Source: Haloferacaceae archaeon (GTDB taxonomy: Archaea; Halobacteriota; Halobacteria; Halobacteriales; Haloferacaceae). Taken from it: a stretch of DNA of 11,956 nt. The position numbers were made by a program, and so were the translations under genes. The notes under the pieces are model-generated. The model searched no databases. It saw only the letters and a program-made list of their open reading frames with translations, and had not been told where the DNA came from. The stretch is from assembly GCA_018609965.1 (NCBI GenBank), contig JAHENP010000065.1, positions 1 through 11,956 on the forward strand, written 5' to 3'. Below are positions 6,037 to 11,956 of this stretch, piece after piece (position 1 is the stretch's first letter; every line of letters begins with the position of its first letter).

Positions 6037-6975
6037 TCACACGGCGTCCGTGGCGCCGGCGTGTCGACATGCGCGGCTCCCGACACGGACGCCGCGTGTG
6101 ACTGCCGTCTCCATCCCAGCCCCGTCACACAGCGTTGCGGCGAGGCTTCCGGCGAGTGCATCCCCTGCGCCGGTCGTATCGACGACACCAACCGACGGCG
6201 CGTCGACACGGAACGTCGGCCGCGTGAACACTGCGGCCGCCGAGTCGGCTTCGGTCGGCGACTCACTGCCGTCGAAGACGCTCGCGCCGTCGGCACCCTC
6301 GGTCCGCACGACCGTCACCCCGCGCCGGTGTGCTGTGGCCAGCGACGAACGGAGCGTCTCGAACTCCGTCTCGTTCGGCACGCACACGTCGACGGCAGGG
6401 TGGGCGACGAGCGGCGCCGCGCCGTCCGCGGGCGCGGGATCGACCACGACCGTCGGCGGCGTCTCGGCCACCGCGAGTTCGTCTAACAACGCGGTCGTGG
6501 CCGCGACCGGCACCTCGTTCTGGACGAGCACCACGTCCGCCTCCCGTGCTAGCTGTCGGTGCTGTCTGGTGTCGTCGGGGGTCAACTGTCCGTTCGCACC
6601 CGGGCGGAGCGCGATCCGGTTCTCCCCGTCCGGCGCGACCCAGACGTACGCCGCGCCGGTGTGGTCGCCGCAGGTCGCGAGCCGCGTGTCGACCCCGACG
6701 GCGGCGAGCCGTGACCGCAGGTCGAACGCGCTGGCGTCACGACCGACGGCGCCACACAACACCGTCTCTGCGCCGGCCTGCGCGGCGGCGACAGCCTGGT
6801 TGGCTCCCTTCCCGCCGAGGGTTCCCTCCCCGTCGAACCCGGGCGGCGGCGTCGCGACGGCACGCGTCTCGCCGGCGTCCGGTACCGCGGGGTCGGCGTC
6901 GAGCCGAGCGACCGTGTCGGCATCGACCTGGCGGTCGAAGTCGACGTTCACACTGCCGACGACGACACAGCTCAC
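6037..6975 (-). CDS. PfkB/ribokinase-family carbohydrate kinase, 312 residues
   Basis: The two PfkB signatures are present: GGKGANQAVAAAQAG (from residue 54) near the sugar site and DTTGAGDALAGSLA (from 266) with catalytic base Asp272 and the oxyanion-hole glycines. The order of elements (SVNVDFDRQV start, PNETEFETL near 200, then the ATP site) is closest to ribokinase, which phosphorylates ribose or a nucleoside with ATP, but the sugar cannot be read from sequence. The length is normal for the family. The start is GTG at 6975, sharing four bases (GTGA) with the stop of the upstream thioesterase gene, so the two are probably one operon with coupled translation. Translating further upstream gives atypical sequence from another frame of the thioesterase. 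Cytoplasmic. Confidence 0.85.
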   Translation of the reverse strand: MSCVVVGSVNVDFDRQVDADTVARLDADPAVPDAGETRAVATPPPGFDGEGTLGGKGANQAVAAAQAGAETVLCGAVGRDASAFDLRSRLAAVGVDTRLATCGDHTGAAYVWVAPDGENRIALRPGANGQLTPDDTRQHRQLAREADVVLVQNEVPVAATTALLDELAVAETPPTVVVDPAPADGAAPLVAHPAVDVCVPNETEFETLRSSLATAHRRGVTVVRTEGADGASVFDGSESPTEADSAAAVFTRPTFRVDAPSVGVVDTTGAGDALAGSLAATLCDGAGMETAVTRGVRVGSRACRHAGATDAV

Positions 6976-7376
6976 GACTCCGGCGGCTCCTGGTACGCCG
7001 CGAGTGCCGCCCGCACCCCCTCCGGGAGCGGCGCCGGCTCCTCGGTCTCGTCGAGCACGACGAGGGTCGTCTCGCCGTCGGCGACGCGACGGCCGTCGCG
7101 ACGGAGTTCGTACGCGAACGTACAGCTCGTCTCCCCCATCTCGGGCACCCAGACGAACGCCGTCACCGGACCGGTGCCGGTGAGCGGGGCGTGAAACGCC
7201 ACCGAGAGTGACGCGACGACGACACCGCCGGCCTCGGCGACGTCGATGTCGAGCACCTCGCGGAGAAACTCTGTTCGGGCCGTCTCCAGGTAGGTCGCGT
7301 AGACGGCGTTGTTGACGTGGCCCATCGGGTCGAGGTCGCGGTAGCGAACCGTGACGGTCGTCTCGAACGGTGACAC
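6972..7376 (-). CDS. Acyl-CoA thioesterase of the hotdog (4HBT) family, 134 residues
   Basis: The motif RYRDLDPMGHVNNAVYATYLE (shown from Tyr12: YRDLDPMGHVNNAVYATYLE) is the 4HBT/YbgC-type active site, with Asp16 as the likely catalytic residue and His20, Asn22 and Asn23 in the conserved GHVNN. Such enzymes hydrolyse acyl-CoA thioesters. The chain-length preference is unknown. The size of 134 fits a single hotdog domain. I chose GTG 7376 (MSPFETTVTV) because homologues begin about there; an extension to a TTG at 7469 would add an Arg-rich, unlike-family segment. The stop overlaps the GTG of the PfkB gene, forming a two-gene operon. The gene is divergent from the 7522 gene. Its promoter is not obvious; the nearest A/T-rich stretch is GTCAAACC about 28 bases upstream. 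Confidence 0.85.
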   Translation of the reverse strand: MSPFETTVTVRYRDLDPMGHVNNAVYATYLETARTEFLREVLDIDVAEAGGVVVASLSVAFHAPLTGTGPVTAFVWVPEMGETSCTFAYELRRDGRRVADGETTLVVLDETEEPAPLPEGVRAALAAYQEPPES

Positions 7377-7488
7377 GGTCGCCGTTCGTCCGGGACTGGT
7401 TTGACCGCGGCGGTGTCGGCACGCCCACCCGCCGGTGTCTGTGAGAAAAACTACTCTGTTCGGTGACAACTCTGTCGCCCTCCCCCGG

Positions 7489-7497
7489 TAATATAAG
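7489..7497 (+). promoter_or_regulatory. TATA box for the 7522 gene
   Basis: TAATATAAG stands out in otherwise GC-rich sequence and is centred about 29 bases before the ATG at 7522. That spacing predicts transcription starting within a few bases of the ATG, a leaderless message. Confidence 0.6.
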
Positions 7498-7521
7498 TTC
7501 GCGTCGTTCCCACGACCAGGT

Positions 7522-8103
7522 ATGGACTACGCACTCGAGATCGACGACACGGAGACGACAGTACCCGGCGGGACAGCACTGTTGCTCCTCCACCCGAGCA
7601 TCGGCGAGACGGACCGGATCGACACGAACTTCCTGCGACGCGACACGGACAGCTTCCTCGTCGTCTCCACCCGGACGACCGCCCGCGAGGTAGAACAGAA
7701 ACTGGAACACTACGAGGTCGACGAGTCCGACGCCGAGATTCTCGACACGATCTCCGTCGACCGGGGGTACTCCCGCCGGGGGAGCGACCACCTCCACTAC
7801 GTCTCCGCGCCGGACGATCTCGACGGTGTCGTGAGCAACGTCGACGCCTTCCTCGCGCGCCACGACGGCAAACGCCGGGTGAGTGTCGACTCCCTGACGG
7901 AGATGGCCTACTACGCCGACGTGGACACGGTCCACGACGCGACGGGCGAACTGTTGAACGTGCTCGCCGACAACGACGCTGTCGGGTTGTTCCACCTCTC
8001 GAAGGAGGTCCACGACGAGGCGACCCTCGACCGGTTCCGCGAGTTGTTCGACGGCGTGATCGACCTCACGGACGACGGTGAGGCGACCGTGACGCTGTCG
8101 TAG
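7522..8103 (+). CDS. Haloarchaeal RecA/KaiC-like protein lacking a canonical P-loop, 193 residues
   Basis: The protein begins MDYALEIDDTETTVPGGTALLLLHPSIG. The strand-turn-strand layout (LLLLHPSIGETDRIDTNFL, then SFLVVSTRTTAREVEQKL, then RVSVDSLTEMAYYAD) recalls the RecA/KaiC fold. The place where the Walker A lysine should be (HPSIGETDR) has no GKT/GKS, while the Walker-B-like strand RVSVDSL is kept. It is therefore probably not an active ATPase (inference). I recall it as a conserved haloarchaeal family, possibly DUF7090, from memory only. It is strongly acidic, without signal peptide or membrane span. A good TATA box gives a leaderless start. It converges on the 8142 gene, with a 38-base gap that holds nothing notable. 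Confidence 0.75.
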   Translation: MDYALEIDDTETTVPGGTALLLLHPSIGETDRIDTNFLRRDTDSFLVVSTRTTAREVEQKLEHYEVDESDAEILDTISVDRGYSRRGSDHLHYVSAPDDLDGVVSNVDAFLARHDGKRRVSVDSLTEMAYYADVDTVHDATGELLNVLADNDAVGLFHLSKEVHDEATLDRFRELFDGVIDLTDDGEATVTLS

Positions 8104-8141
8104 CTGTCGCCCGCCTTCCTCGTTGCTCCCGAAACGCCCGT

Positions 8142-8993
8142 CTACTCCTCCAGTTGGTCGTACGTCTTCCGTGCCCACTCGACGGCGAAGTCGGCGCCGT
8201 GGTCGCGGTAGGCAGCGGTGTCAAGCGCGCCGAACGGCGCCGGCAGCTCCAACCCGTGTTTCACCGCGGCACAGGCGTACTCCGTCGCCGCGGGAAACGT
8301 CGTCTCACCCCGCGCGATCTCGCCCGCAAGATCGTCCAGCCGGCCGGCGAGTCGGTCCCCGGCGTCGGCCCACGCGTCGAACACGGCCGGGTGTGTCGGG
8401 AGTTCCTCCGCCGGCTCCGTCCCCGACACGTCGGCCAACGCTGCGGCGGGGTCGGTCTCCCCGTCGGGCTCCCAGGACGCGAACACCTCGCGTGTGTGGA
8501 GGCCGACCCAGGCGTCGAACAGTGCGGCCGCGAGCTGGTAGGTGTCGGCCGGGTCCGTCGGCGTCGCGGCCGCCAACTCGGCGTACGACTCCCCGAAGAA
8601 AGGGAGGAACTGCTCGGGAACGCCCACCCCGATCTCGACGAACGCCTCCGCGAGCAGGAACTGTAAGAACGCGTCGGGTGTCCCCTCGGCGCGTTGTTTC
8701 ACCAACACCGTCGGCGGCTCCGTCTGGCTGGTCCAGACGACCGTCCCGTCGCCGGGCGTGCCGACGGTGAAGTCCGTCCCGGCGTACCGCCGGAGGATCG
8801 CCGGCGCGTCCTCGGGGAGCCACTCTGCCGGGTACGCCGCCGGGTCCAACCCGTCGGCGAGCAACCCCAGCTCCTCGGCGGTCTCCGGCGGCAGCGTCTC
8901 GAAGTCCGCGTCCACGTCCACCACTAGCGCGTCCGGGGCGTAGGCGTCCCGGACGGCCGCCACGTCGTCCGACAGCGAGCGTCTGCTGAACAC
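8142..8993 (-). CDS. Conserved haloarchaeal protein of unknown function, 283 residues
   Basis: A soluble, acidic, mostly helical protein starting MFSRRSLSDDVAAVRDAYAP and ending YDQLEE. Recognisable stretches are YAGTDFTVGTPGDGTVVW, AFVEIGVGVPEQFLPFFG and, near the C-terminus, ALDTAAYRDHGADFAVEWA. No catalytic motif, signal peptide or membrane span is visible. I recall similar proteins as a haloarchaea-specific family (perhaps DUF7089), often near the gene found here at 7522, but the number is uncertain. The start is GTG 8993, supported by a T-rich box about 28 bases upstream. Coding is well supported by continuous GC3-rich codons over the whole length. Function unknown. Confidence 0.75.
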   Translation of the reverse strand: MFSRRSLSDDVAAVRDAYAPDALVVDVDADFETLPPETAEELGLLADGLDPAAYPAEWLPEDAPAILRRYAGTDFTVGTPGDGTVVWTSQTEPPTVLVKQRAEGTPDAFLQFLLAEAFVEIGVGVPEQFLPFFGESYAELAAATPTDPADTYQLAAALFDAWVGLHTREVFASWEPDGETDPAAALADVSGTEPAEELPTHPAVFDAWADAGDRLAGRLDDLAGEIARGETTFPAATEYACAAVKHGLELPAPFGALDTAAYRDHGADFAVEWARKTYDQLEE

Positions 8994-9014
8994 AGTCGGG
9001 TGGAGGGCCCCCAG

Positions 9015-9026
9015 TGTGAAAAACCA
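9015..9026 (-). promoter_or_regulatory. Possible T-rich promoter box for the 283-residue protein gene
   Basis: On the minus strand the sequence reads GGTTTTTCAC around this position, centred about 28 bases before the GTG at 8993. It lies in the 75-base gap after the 29-residue gene, so the two minus-strand genes may be separately transcribed. Confidence 0.3.
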
Positions 9027-9068
9027 GGCTCTACACGGCGAGACGACGAGTGCCCCCCGTCCGGCGCG

Positions 9069-9158
9069 TCACGCGAACGCGATCACCAGGACGATACCGA
9101 CCGAAAGGGCGGCTGCGACCCCGACGACCCCGAGCACGACCTTCGTTGCCTGCGACAT
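9069..9158 (-). CDS. 29-residue single-span membrane micro-protein
   Basis: An ATG-started frame encodes MSQATKVVLGVVGVAAALSV followed by GIVLVIAFA and a TGA stop. After six polar residues with one lysine, the rest is a single hydrophobic span reaching the C-terminus, a typical tiny tail-anchored-like membrane protein. A TATA-like box CGTTTAACTC lies about 28 bases upstream, the spacing of a leaderless haloarchaeal gene, and this is the main reason to accept such a short frame. It is divergent from the KH-domain gene and points toward the 283-residue gene. I have the impression that similar micro-proteins occur in other haloarchaea, but cannot verify it. Function unknown. Confidence 0.6.
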   Translation of the reverse strand: MSQATKVVLGVVGVAAALSVGIVLVIAFA

Positions 9159-9180
9159 ACTCCGTCGTGTCTCCCGCCCC

Positions 9181-9191
9181 GAGTTAAACGC
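9181..9191 (-). promoter_or_regulatory. TATA-like box for the micro-protein gene
   Basis: Minus-strand CGTTTAACTC, centred about 28 bases before the ATG at 9158. It resembles the box of the divergent KH gene (GCTTAACTCC), so both may use the same type of promoter. Confidence 0.5.
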
Positions 9192-9236
9192 TTCAGTTCC
9201 GTGTCGCCGACCCGACGGGATCGACGAGGCGGTGTC

Positions 9237-9337
9237 GACGACGATGCTCAGAGGTGGTGTTGAGACGATGATGCTCGGAGTCGACGACGACGATGCCCGG
9301 AGTCGGCCGACGACGATGCCCGGAGTCGGCCGACGAC
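9237..9337. repeat. Degenerate tandem repeat array between divergent promoters
   Basis: Four copies of a core GATGCYCGGAG-like sequence occur at about 9243, 9270, 9292 and 9315. The first is the most diverged (GATGCTCAGAG). The last two belong to an exact 23-base tandem duplication (9286-9308 and 9309-9331), followed by a short truncated start (GACGAC). Spacings are 27, 22 and 23 bases, so the unit is not a multiple of three and the array is not coding. It fills most of the 222-base divergent spacer and ends about 20 bases before the KH gene's TATA box. It could hold regulator sites; apart from the two promoters nothing else was seen in the spacer. Confidence 0.7.
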
Positions 9338-9350
9338 CGCCGGAACCAAC

Positions 9351-9360
9351 GCTTAACTCC
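9351..9360 (+). promoter_or_regulatory. TATA-like box for the KH-domain gene
   Basis: GCTTAACTCC is centred about 26 bases before the ATG at 9381, giving a leaderless start. Confidence 0.5.
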
Positions 9361-9380
9361 GTCCATGGGATAACACACTC

Positions 9381-9932
9381 ATGCAACATGTGAAGGTCCC
9401 CGACGACCGCGTCGGTGTGCTCATCGGCGAGGGGGGCGAGACGATGCGCCGGATCGAGTCCCGTGCGGAGGTCCGACTCGACATCGACTCTCAGACCGGC
9501 GCCGTCGGGATCGAGACCGTCGGCGACCCCGTCACCGGGATGGTCGCGCCGGATGTCGTCCGCGCCATCGGCCGCGGGTTCACCCCCGACGCCGCGTTGT
9601 CGCTTCTGGATCACGATCTCCGACGGTTCGACCTGATCGACCTGGCGGGGAAGACGCGCAACGAGAACGACCTCCGCCGCCAGAAGGGACGGCTCATCGG
9701 TGAGGACGGCCGCACCCGCGAACTGATGGAGGAGCTGTCGGGCGCCGAGGTCGTCATCAAGGGGACGACGCTGGGTGTCATCGGCCAACCCGAGGAGGTG
9801 GAGGCGGTCCGCCGTGCCACCGGGATGATTCTCGACGGCGCCCCTCACGGTGCGGTGTACTCGTTCCTCGAACGGAAACACAACGAGATCCACGGCACGC
9901 CGGATCTGTCGCCGGAGGACAACGCGCCGTAG
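9381..9932 (+). CDS. Archaeal two-KH-domain RNA-binding protein (Dim2/Pno1-like), 183 residues
   Basis: Two KH domains are visible, each with its GxxG loop: GEGG at residues 16-19 (VGVLIGEGGETMRRIE) and GEDG at 107-110 (KGRLIGEDGRTRELMEE). Between them is the family's conserved FDLIDLAGKTRNENDLRRQK stretch, and near the end AVYSFLERKH. The architecture and length match archaeal Dim2-like proteins, homologues of eukaryotic Pno1, which bind the 3' end of small-subunit rRNA precursor and may affect initiation factor aIF2-alpha. The role here is inferred from the family. In many archaea the gene sits with RIO1 kinase and aIF1A genes; here it stands alone. The ATG at 9381 is supported by the TATA box at leaderless spacing. 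Cytoplasmic and probably essential. Confidence 0.88.
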   Translation: MQHVKVPDDRVGVLIGEGGETMRRIESRAEVRLDIDSQTGAVGIETVGDPVTGMVAPDVVRAIGRGFTPDAALSLLDHDLRRFDLIDLAGKTRNENDLRRQKGRLIGEDGRTRELMEELSGAEVVIKGTTLGVIGQPEEVEAVRRATGMILDGAPHGAVYSFLERKHNEIHGTPDLSPEDNAP

Positions 9933-9938
9933 TCGCAC

Positions 9939-9960
9939 GCTGACAGGCTGACAGGCTGAC
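9939..9960. repeat. Octamer tandem repeat GCTGACAG, 2.75 copies
   Basis: GCTGACAG occurs at 9939-9946 and 9947-9954 and is followed by GCTGAC. It lies in the 36-base gap between the converging KH gene and the 52-residue gene. It is probably slippage, with no evident termination structure. Confidence 0.7.
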
Positions 9961-9968
9961 CGGCCTCA

Positions 9969-10127
9969 CTACCGCTGAATCCGTGGCGACGCCGACATCT
10001 CTGCGTCCTCGTGGCCGTCGGCGAACTCGTACGCGAAGCGAGTCGGACACTCCTCGGCGAGTCGCACGTCGACAGTCGCATCACTCGGGACGATACGACC
10101 GACAACTGCGAGACACGCCCGCGACAC
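9969..10127 (-). CDS. Probable small leaderless gene, 52 residues
   Basis: A GTG-started frame on the minus strand encodes 52 residues: it begins MSRACLAVVGRIVPSDATVD, continues through VRLAEECPTRFAYEFADGHE, and ends in DAEMSASPRIQR and TAG. The acidic composition and codon choice (38 of 52 third positions G or C, strongest in the second half) look haloarchaeal, whereas the overlapping frames are Arg/Ser-rich. The main support is a strong TATA box (10151-10158) centred 27 bases before the GTG, exactly the leaderless spacing. An overlapping plus-strand frame across about 10011-10223 lacks such a promoter and looks non-coding. Three cysteines (5, 27 and the isolated start region has none other) are too few for a clear zinc site: only Cys5 and Cys27 are present. 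It is divergent from the thermosome gene and converges on the KH gene. Function unknown. Confidence 0.5.
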   Translation of the reverse strand: MSRACLAVVGRIVPSDATVDVRLAEECPTRFAYEFADGHEDAEMSASPRIQR

Positions 10128-10150
10128 CCCTGCACTTCCACCCGAACCAG

Positions 10151-10158
10151 TATAAAAA
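10151..10158 (-). promoter_or_regulatory. TATA box for the 52-residue gene
   Basis: TATAAAAA on the plus strand reads TTTTTATA on the minus strand and is centred about 27 bases before the GTG at 10127. On the plus strand it would be about 110 bases from the thermosome ATG, too far to be that gene's core box, so it is assigned to the minus-strand gene. Confidence 0.5.
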
Positions 10159-10221
10159 CTCTGTGTGACACGGGTTCACAGCCGACGGGAGACGGTGACG
10201 GGAGCCGGTTCTCCGTCCGCT

Positions 10222-10239
10222 AGCGAAAGGTTCTTATAG
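10222..10239 (+). promoter_or_regulatory. Thermosome promoter: BRE-like and TATA elements
   Basis: AGCGAAAGG (BRE-like, purine-rich with CGAA) is followed by TTCTTATAG, centred about 30 bases before the ATG at 10265. Haloarchaeal chaperonin genes are heat-induced through their core promoter region; a CGAA-type element next to the TATA box fits that, but heat control here is inferred. The 10128-10221 stretch upstream holds only the divergent box and short imperfect dyads. Confidence 0.6.
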
Positions 10240-10264
10240 AAGTGTGGACAATCATAGGGTGAAC

Positions 10265-11953
10265 ATGGCACAACGCATGGGCAACCAGCCGATGATCGTA
10301 CTCTCGGAGGACAGTCAGCGAACCTCCGGGAAGGACGCGCAGTCGATGAACATCACCGCCGGGAAGGCGGTCGCCGAGTCCGTTCGGACGACGCTCGGAC
10401 CGAAGGGGATGGACAAGATGCTCGTCTCCGACTCCGGCGACGTGGTCGTGACGAACGACGGTGTCACGATCCTCAAAGAGATGGACATCGACCACCCTGC
10501 GGCGAACATGATCGTCGAGGTCTCCGAGACACAGGAAGACGAGGTCGGCGACGGAACCACGACCGCCGTCGTGGTCGCCGGCGAACTGTTGGAGCAGGCA
10601 GAGGAACTGCTCGACTCGGACGTCCACGCGACGACAATCGCGCAGGGGTACCGGCAGGCCGCCGAGCGCGCAAAGGAGATCGTCACCGAGGAGGCAATCG
10701 ATGTCTCCGCAGAGGACCGCGAAACGCTCGAACAGATCGCCGCGACGGCGATGACGGGCAAGGGCGCAGAGTCCGCGCGTGACACGCTCGCCGAGTTGAT
10801 CGTCGACGCCGTCCTCGCAGTCGAGGACGACGAGGGGGTCGACACGGACAACATCTCCGTCGAGACGGTCGTCGGCGGCTCCATCGACACCTCGGAGCTG
10901 ATCGAGGGTGTCATTGTCGACAAGGAACGCGTCGACGAGAACATGCCGTACGCCGCCGAGGACGCCGACGTGGCGTTGTTCGACGGCGCCATCGAGGTCC
11001 AGGAGACGGAGATCGACGCCGAGGTCAACGTCACAGACCCAGACCAGCTCCAACAGTTCCTCGACCAGGAGGAGGAACAACTGCAGGAGATGGTCGACGA
11101 GCTTGTCGACACCGGCGCCGACGTGGTGTTCGTCGGTGACGGCATCGACGACATGGCCCAACACTACCTCGCACAGGAGGGCGTGCTCGCCGTCCGGCGT
11201 GCGAAGGATTCTGACCTGCGTTCGCTGGCCCGCGCGACAGGTGGTCGCGTGGTCTCGAACCTGGAAGACCTGAGTGAGGACGATCTTGGCTTCGCCGGCT
11301 CCGTCGCCCAGAAGGACATCGGCGGCGACGAGCGGATCTTCGTCGAAGAGGTCGACGACGCGAAGTCGGTGACGCTCGTGCTCCGTGGTGGGACGGAACA
11401 CGTCGTCGACGAGGTTGAGCGTGCGGTCGACGACTCGCTGGGCGTCGTGCGGACGACGTTGGCGGACGGGCACGTCGTCCCCGGTGGCGGCGCACCCGAG
11501 ACGGAACTCGCACTGGAACTGCGCGACTTCGCCGACTCCGTCGGCGGTCGCGAGCAGTTGGCAGTCGAGGCGTTCGCGGACGCGCTGGAGGTCATCCCGC
11601 GCACACTCGCCGAGAACGCCGGACTGGATCCGATCGACTCGTTGGTCGACCTGCGCGCCCGCCACGACGGCGGCGAGTTCGGCGCCGGGCTCGACGCACG
11701 CAACGGAGAGGTCATCGGCATGGACGAGGACGGCGTCGTCGAGCCGCTTCGAGTGAAGACGCAAGCCATCGAGAGCGCGACGGAGGCCGCGACGATGATC
11801 CTCCGCATCGACGACGTGATCGCTGCCGGCGATATGAAGGGCGGCGGCACTGGCGACGACGACGACCCGGCTGGCGGCCCCGGCGGTGCCGGTGGCATGG
11901 GCGGCATGGGCGGCGGCATGGGCGGCATGGGTGGCATGGGCGGCGCGATGTGA
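10265..11953 (+). CDS. thsA: Thermosome subunit (group II chaperonin), 562 residues
   Basis: Thermosomes are two-ring ATP-driven folding chambers with a built-in lid, the archaeal counterpart of eukaryotic CCT. Near the N-terminus are the family's nucleotide-binding motifs [10 protein letters not shown] (43-52), TNDGVTIL (63-70) and GDGTTT (95-100). The apical domain follows, then [13 protein letters not shown] in the C-terminal equatorial domain. The tail from about residue 537 is a Gly-Gly-Met repeat ending GGAM, as in other haloarchaeal thermosomes, where it projects into the ring interior. The length is typical. ATG 10265 is chosen because the in-frame GTG at 10244 lies only about 9 bases after the TATA box, before the expected transcript start. 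Haloarchaea often carry two or three paralogues, so the specific subunit letter is provisional. The TGA stop lies three bases before the window end. Confidence 0.96.
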   Translation: MAQRMGNQPMIVLSEDSQRTSGKDAQSMNITAGKAVAESVRTTLGPKGMDKMLVSDSGDVVVTNDGVTILKEMDIDHPAANMIVEVSETQEDEVGDGTTTAVVVAGELLEQAEELLDSDVHATTIAQGYRQAAERAKEIVTEEAIDVSAEDRETLEQIAATAMTGKGAESARDTLAELIVDAVLAVEDDEGVDTDNISVETVVGGSIDTSELIEGVIVDKERVDENMPYAAEDADVALFDGAIEVQETEIDAEVNVTDPDQLQQFLDQEEEQLQEMVDELVDTGADVVFVGDGIDDMAQHYLAQEGVLAVRRAKDSDLRSLARATGGRVVSNLEDLSEDDLGFAGSVAQKDIGGDERIFVEEVDDAKSVTLVLRGGTEHVVDEVERAVDDSLGVVRTTLADGHVVPGGGAPETELALELRDFADSVGGREQLAVEAFADALEVIPRTLAENAGLDPIDSLVDLRARHDGGEFGAGLDARNGEVIGMDEDGVVEPLRVKTQAIESATEAATMILRIDDVIAAGDMKGGGTGDDDDPAGGPGGAGGMGGMGGGMGGMGGMGGAM

Positions 11954-11956
11954 CGC

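Noticed and set aside
5864..7183. Plus-strand open frame of 439 codons after the insertion element
   Set aside because: Ser/Thr/Ala/Arg-rich translation antisense to the PfkB and thioesterase genes; it starts inside the element's right end.
7377..7469. Longer N-terminus for the thioesterase (31 extra residues from TTG 7469)
   Set aside because: The added segment is Arg/Cys-rich, unlike hotdog proteins, and uses a rare start codon; GTG 7376 gives a family-typical protein.
6976..8178. A long minus-strand open frame continuing upstream of the PfkB gene (to 8178, 713 codons in all)
   Set aside because: The upstream part is antisense to the 7522 gene and out of frame with the thioesterase gene. 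It is Arg/Val-rich sequence with no family resemblance, a by-product of GC-rich codons. The kinase itself starts at GTG 6975.
9237..9337. CRISPR-like array
   Set aside because: The repeats are adjacent with no unique spacers, only two are identical, and no cas gene is present.
10220..11764. Minus-strand open frame of 514 codons across the thermosome gene
   Set aside because: It is the antisense shadow of a clear thermosome gene, with no motif and no promoter.

Overview
The window looks like chromosomal DNA of a haloarchaeon. It is GC-rich, its proteins are acidic (Asp/Glu rich), most genes start about 25-30 bases downstream of a TATA-like box with almost no leader, and several genes are typically archaeal (thermosome subunit, two-KH Dim2-like protein, archaeal-type TruA). 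No rRNA, tRNA or CRISPR array was found.

Layout. Bases 1-107 hold the start of an unidentified gene on the minus strand. An AT-rich control region (108-255) precedes a 67-residue single-span membrane protein gene. That gene runs tail-to-tail into a 770-residue protein with a C-terminal caspase-like CHAT domain (478-2790, minus). truA (2918-3742) is divergent from it. Next is a Yip1-like membrane protein gene broken by an IS1341-type (IS200/IS605 superfamily) element at about 4326-5906. The element carries tnpB, no tnpA, folded ends and a probable guide (omega) RNA. Removing it restores an in-frame 200-codon gene. On the minus strand, a hotdog thioesterase gene and a ribokinase-like PfkB gene overlap by four bases. 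A 193-residue RecA/KaiC-like haloarchaeal protein (7522-8103) and a 283-residue haloarchaeal protein (8142-8993) converge. A 29-residue membrane micro-protein (9069-9158) and the KH-domain protein (9381-9932) diverge across a spacer with tandem 23-base repeats. A probable 52-residue leaderless gene (9969-10127, minus) and the thermosome gene (10265-11953) then diverge.

How it works together. Most of the right half is informational and house-keeping: KH protein (ribosome maturation), thermosome (protein folding), TruA (tRNA modification). The left end is more accessory in character: the CHAT protein, the small membrane protein and an AT-rich composition. The two most interesting items are the CHAT protease-like gene facing a small membrane protein gene, and the TnpB/guide-RNA element whose inferred guide begins in the interrupted gene. 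No multi-gene system could be proven from sequence alone.
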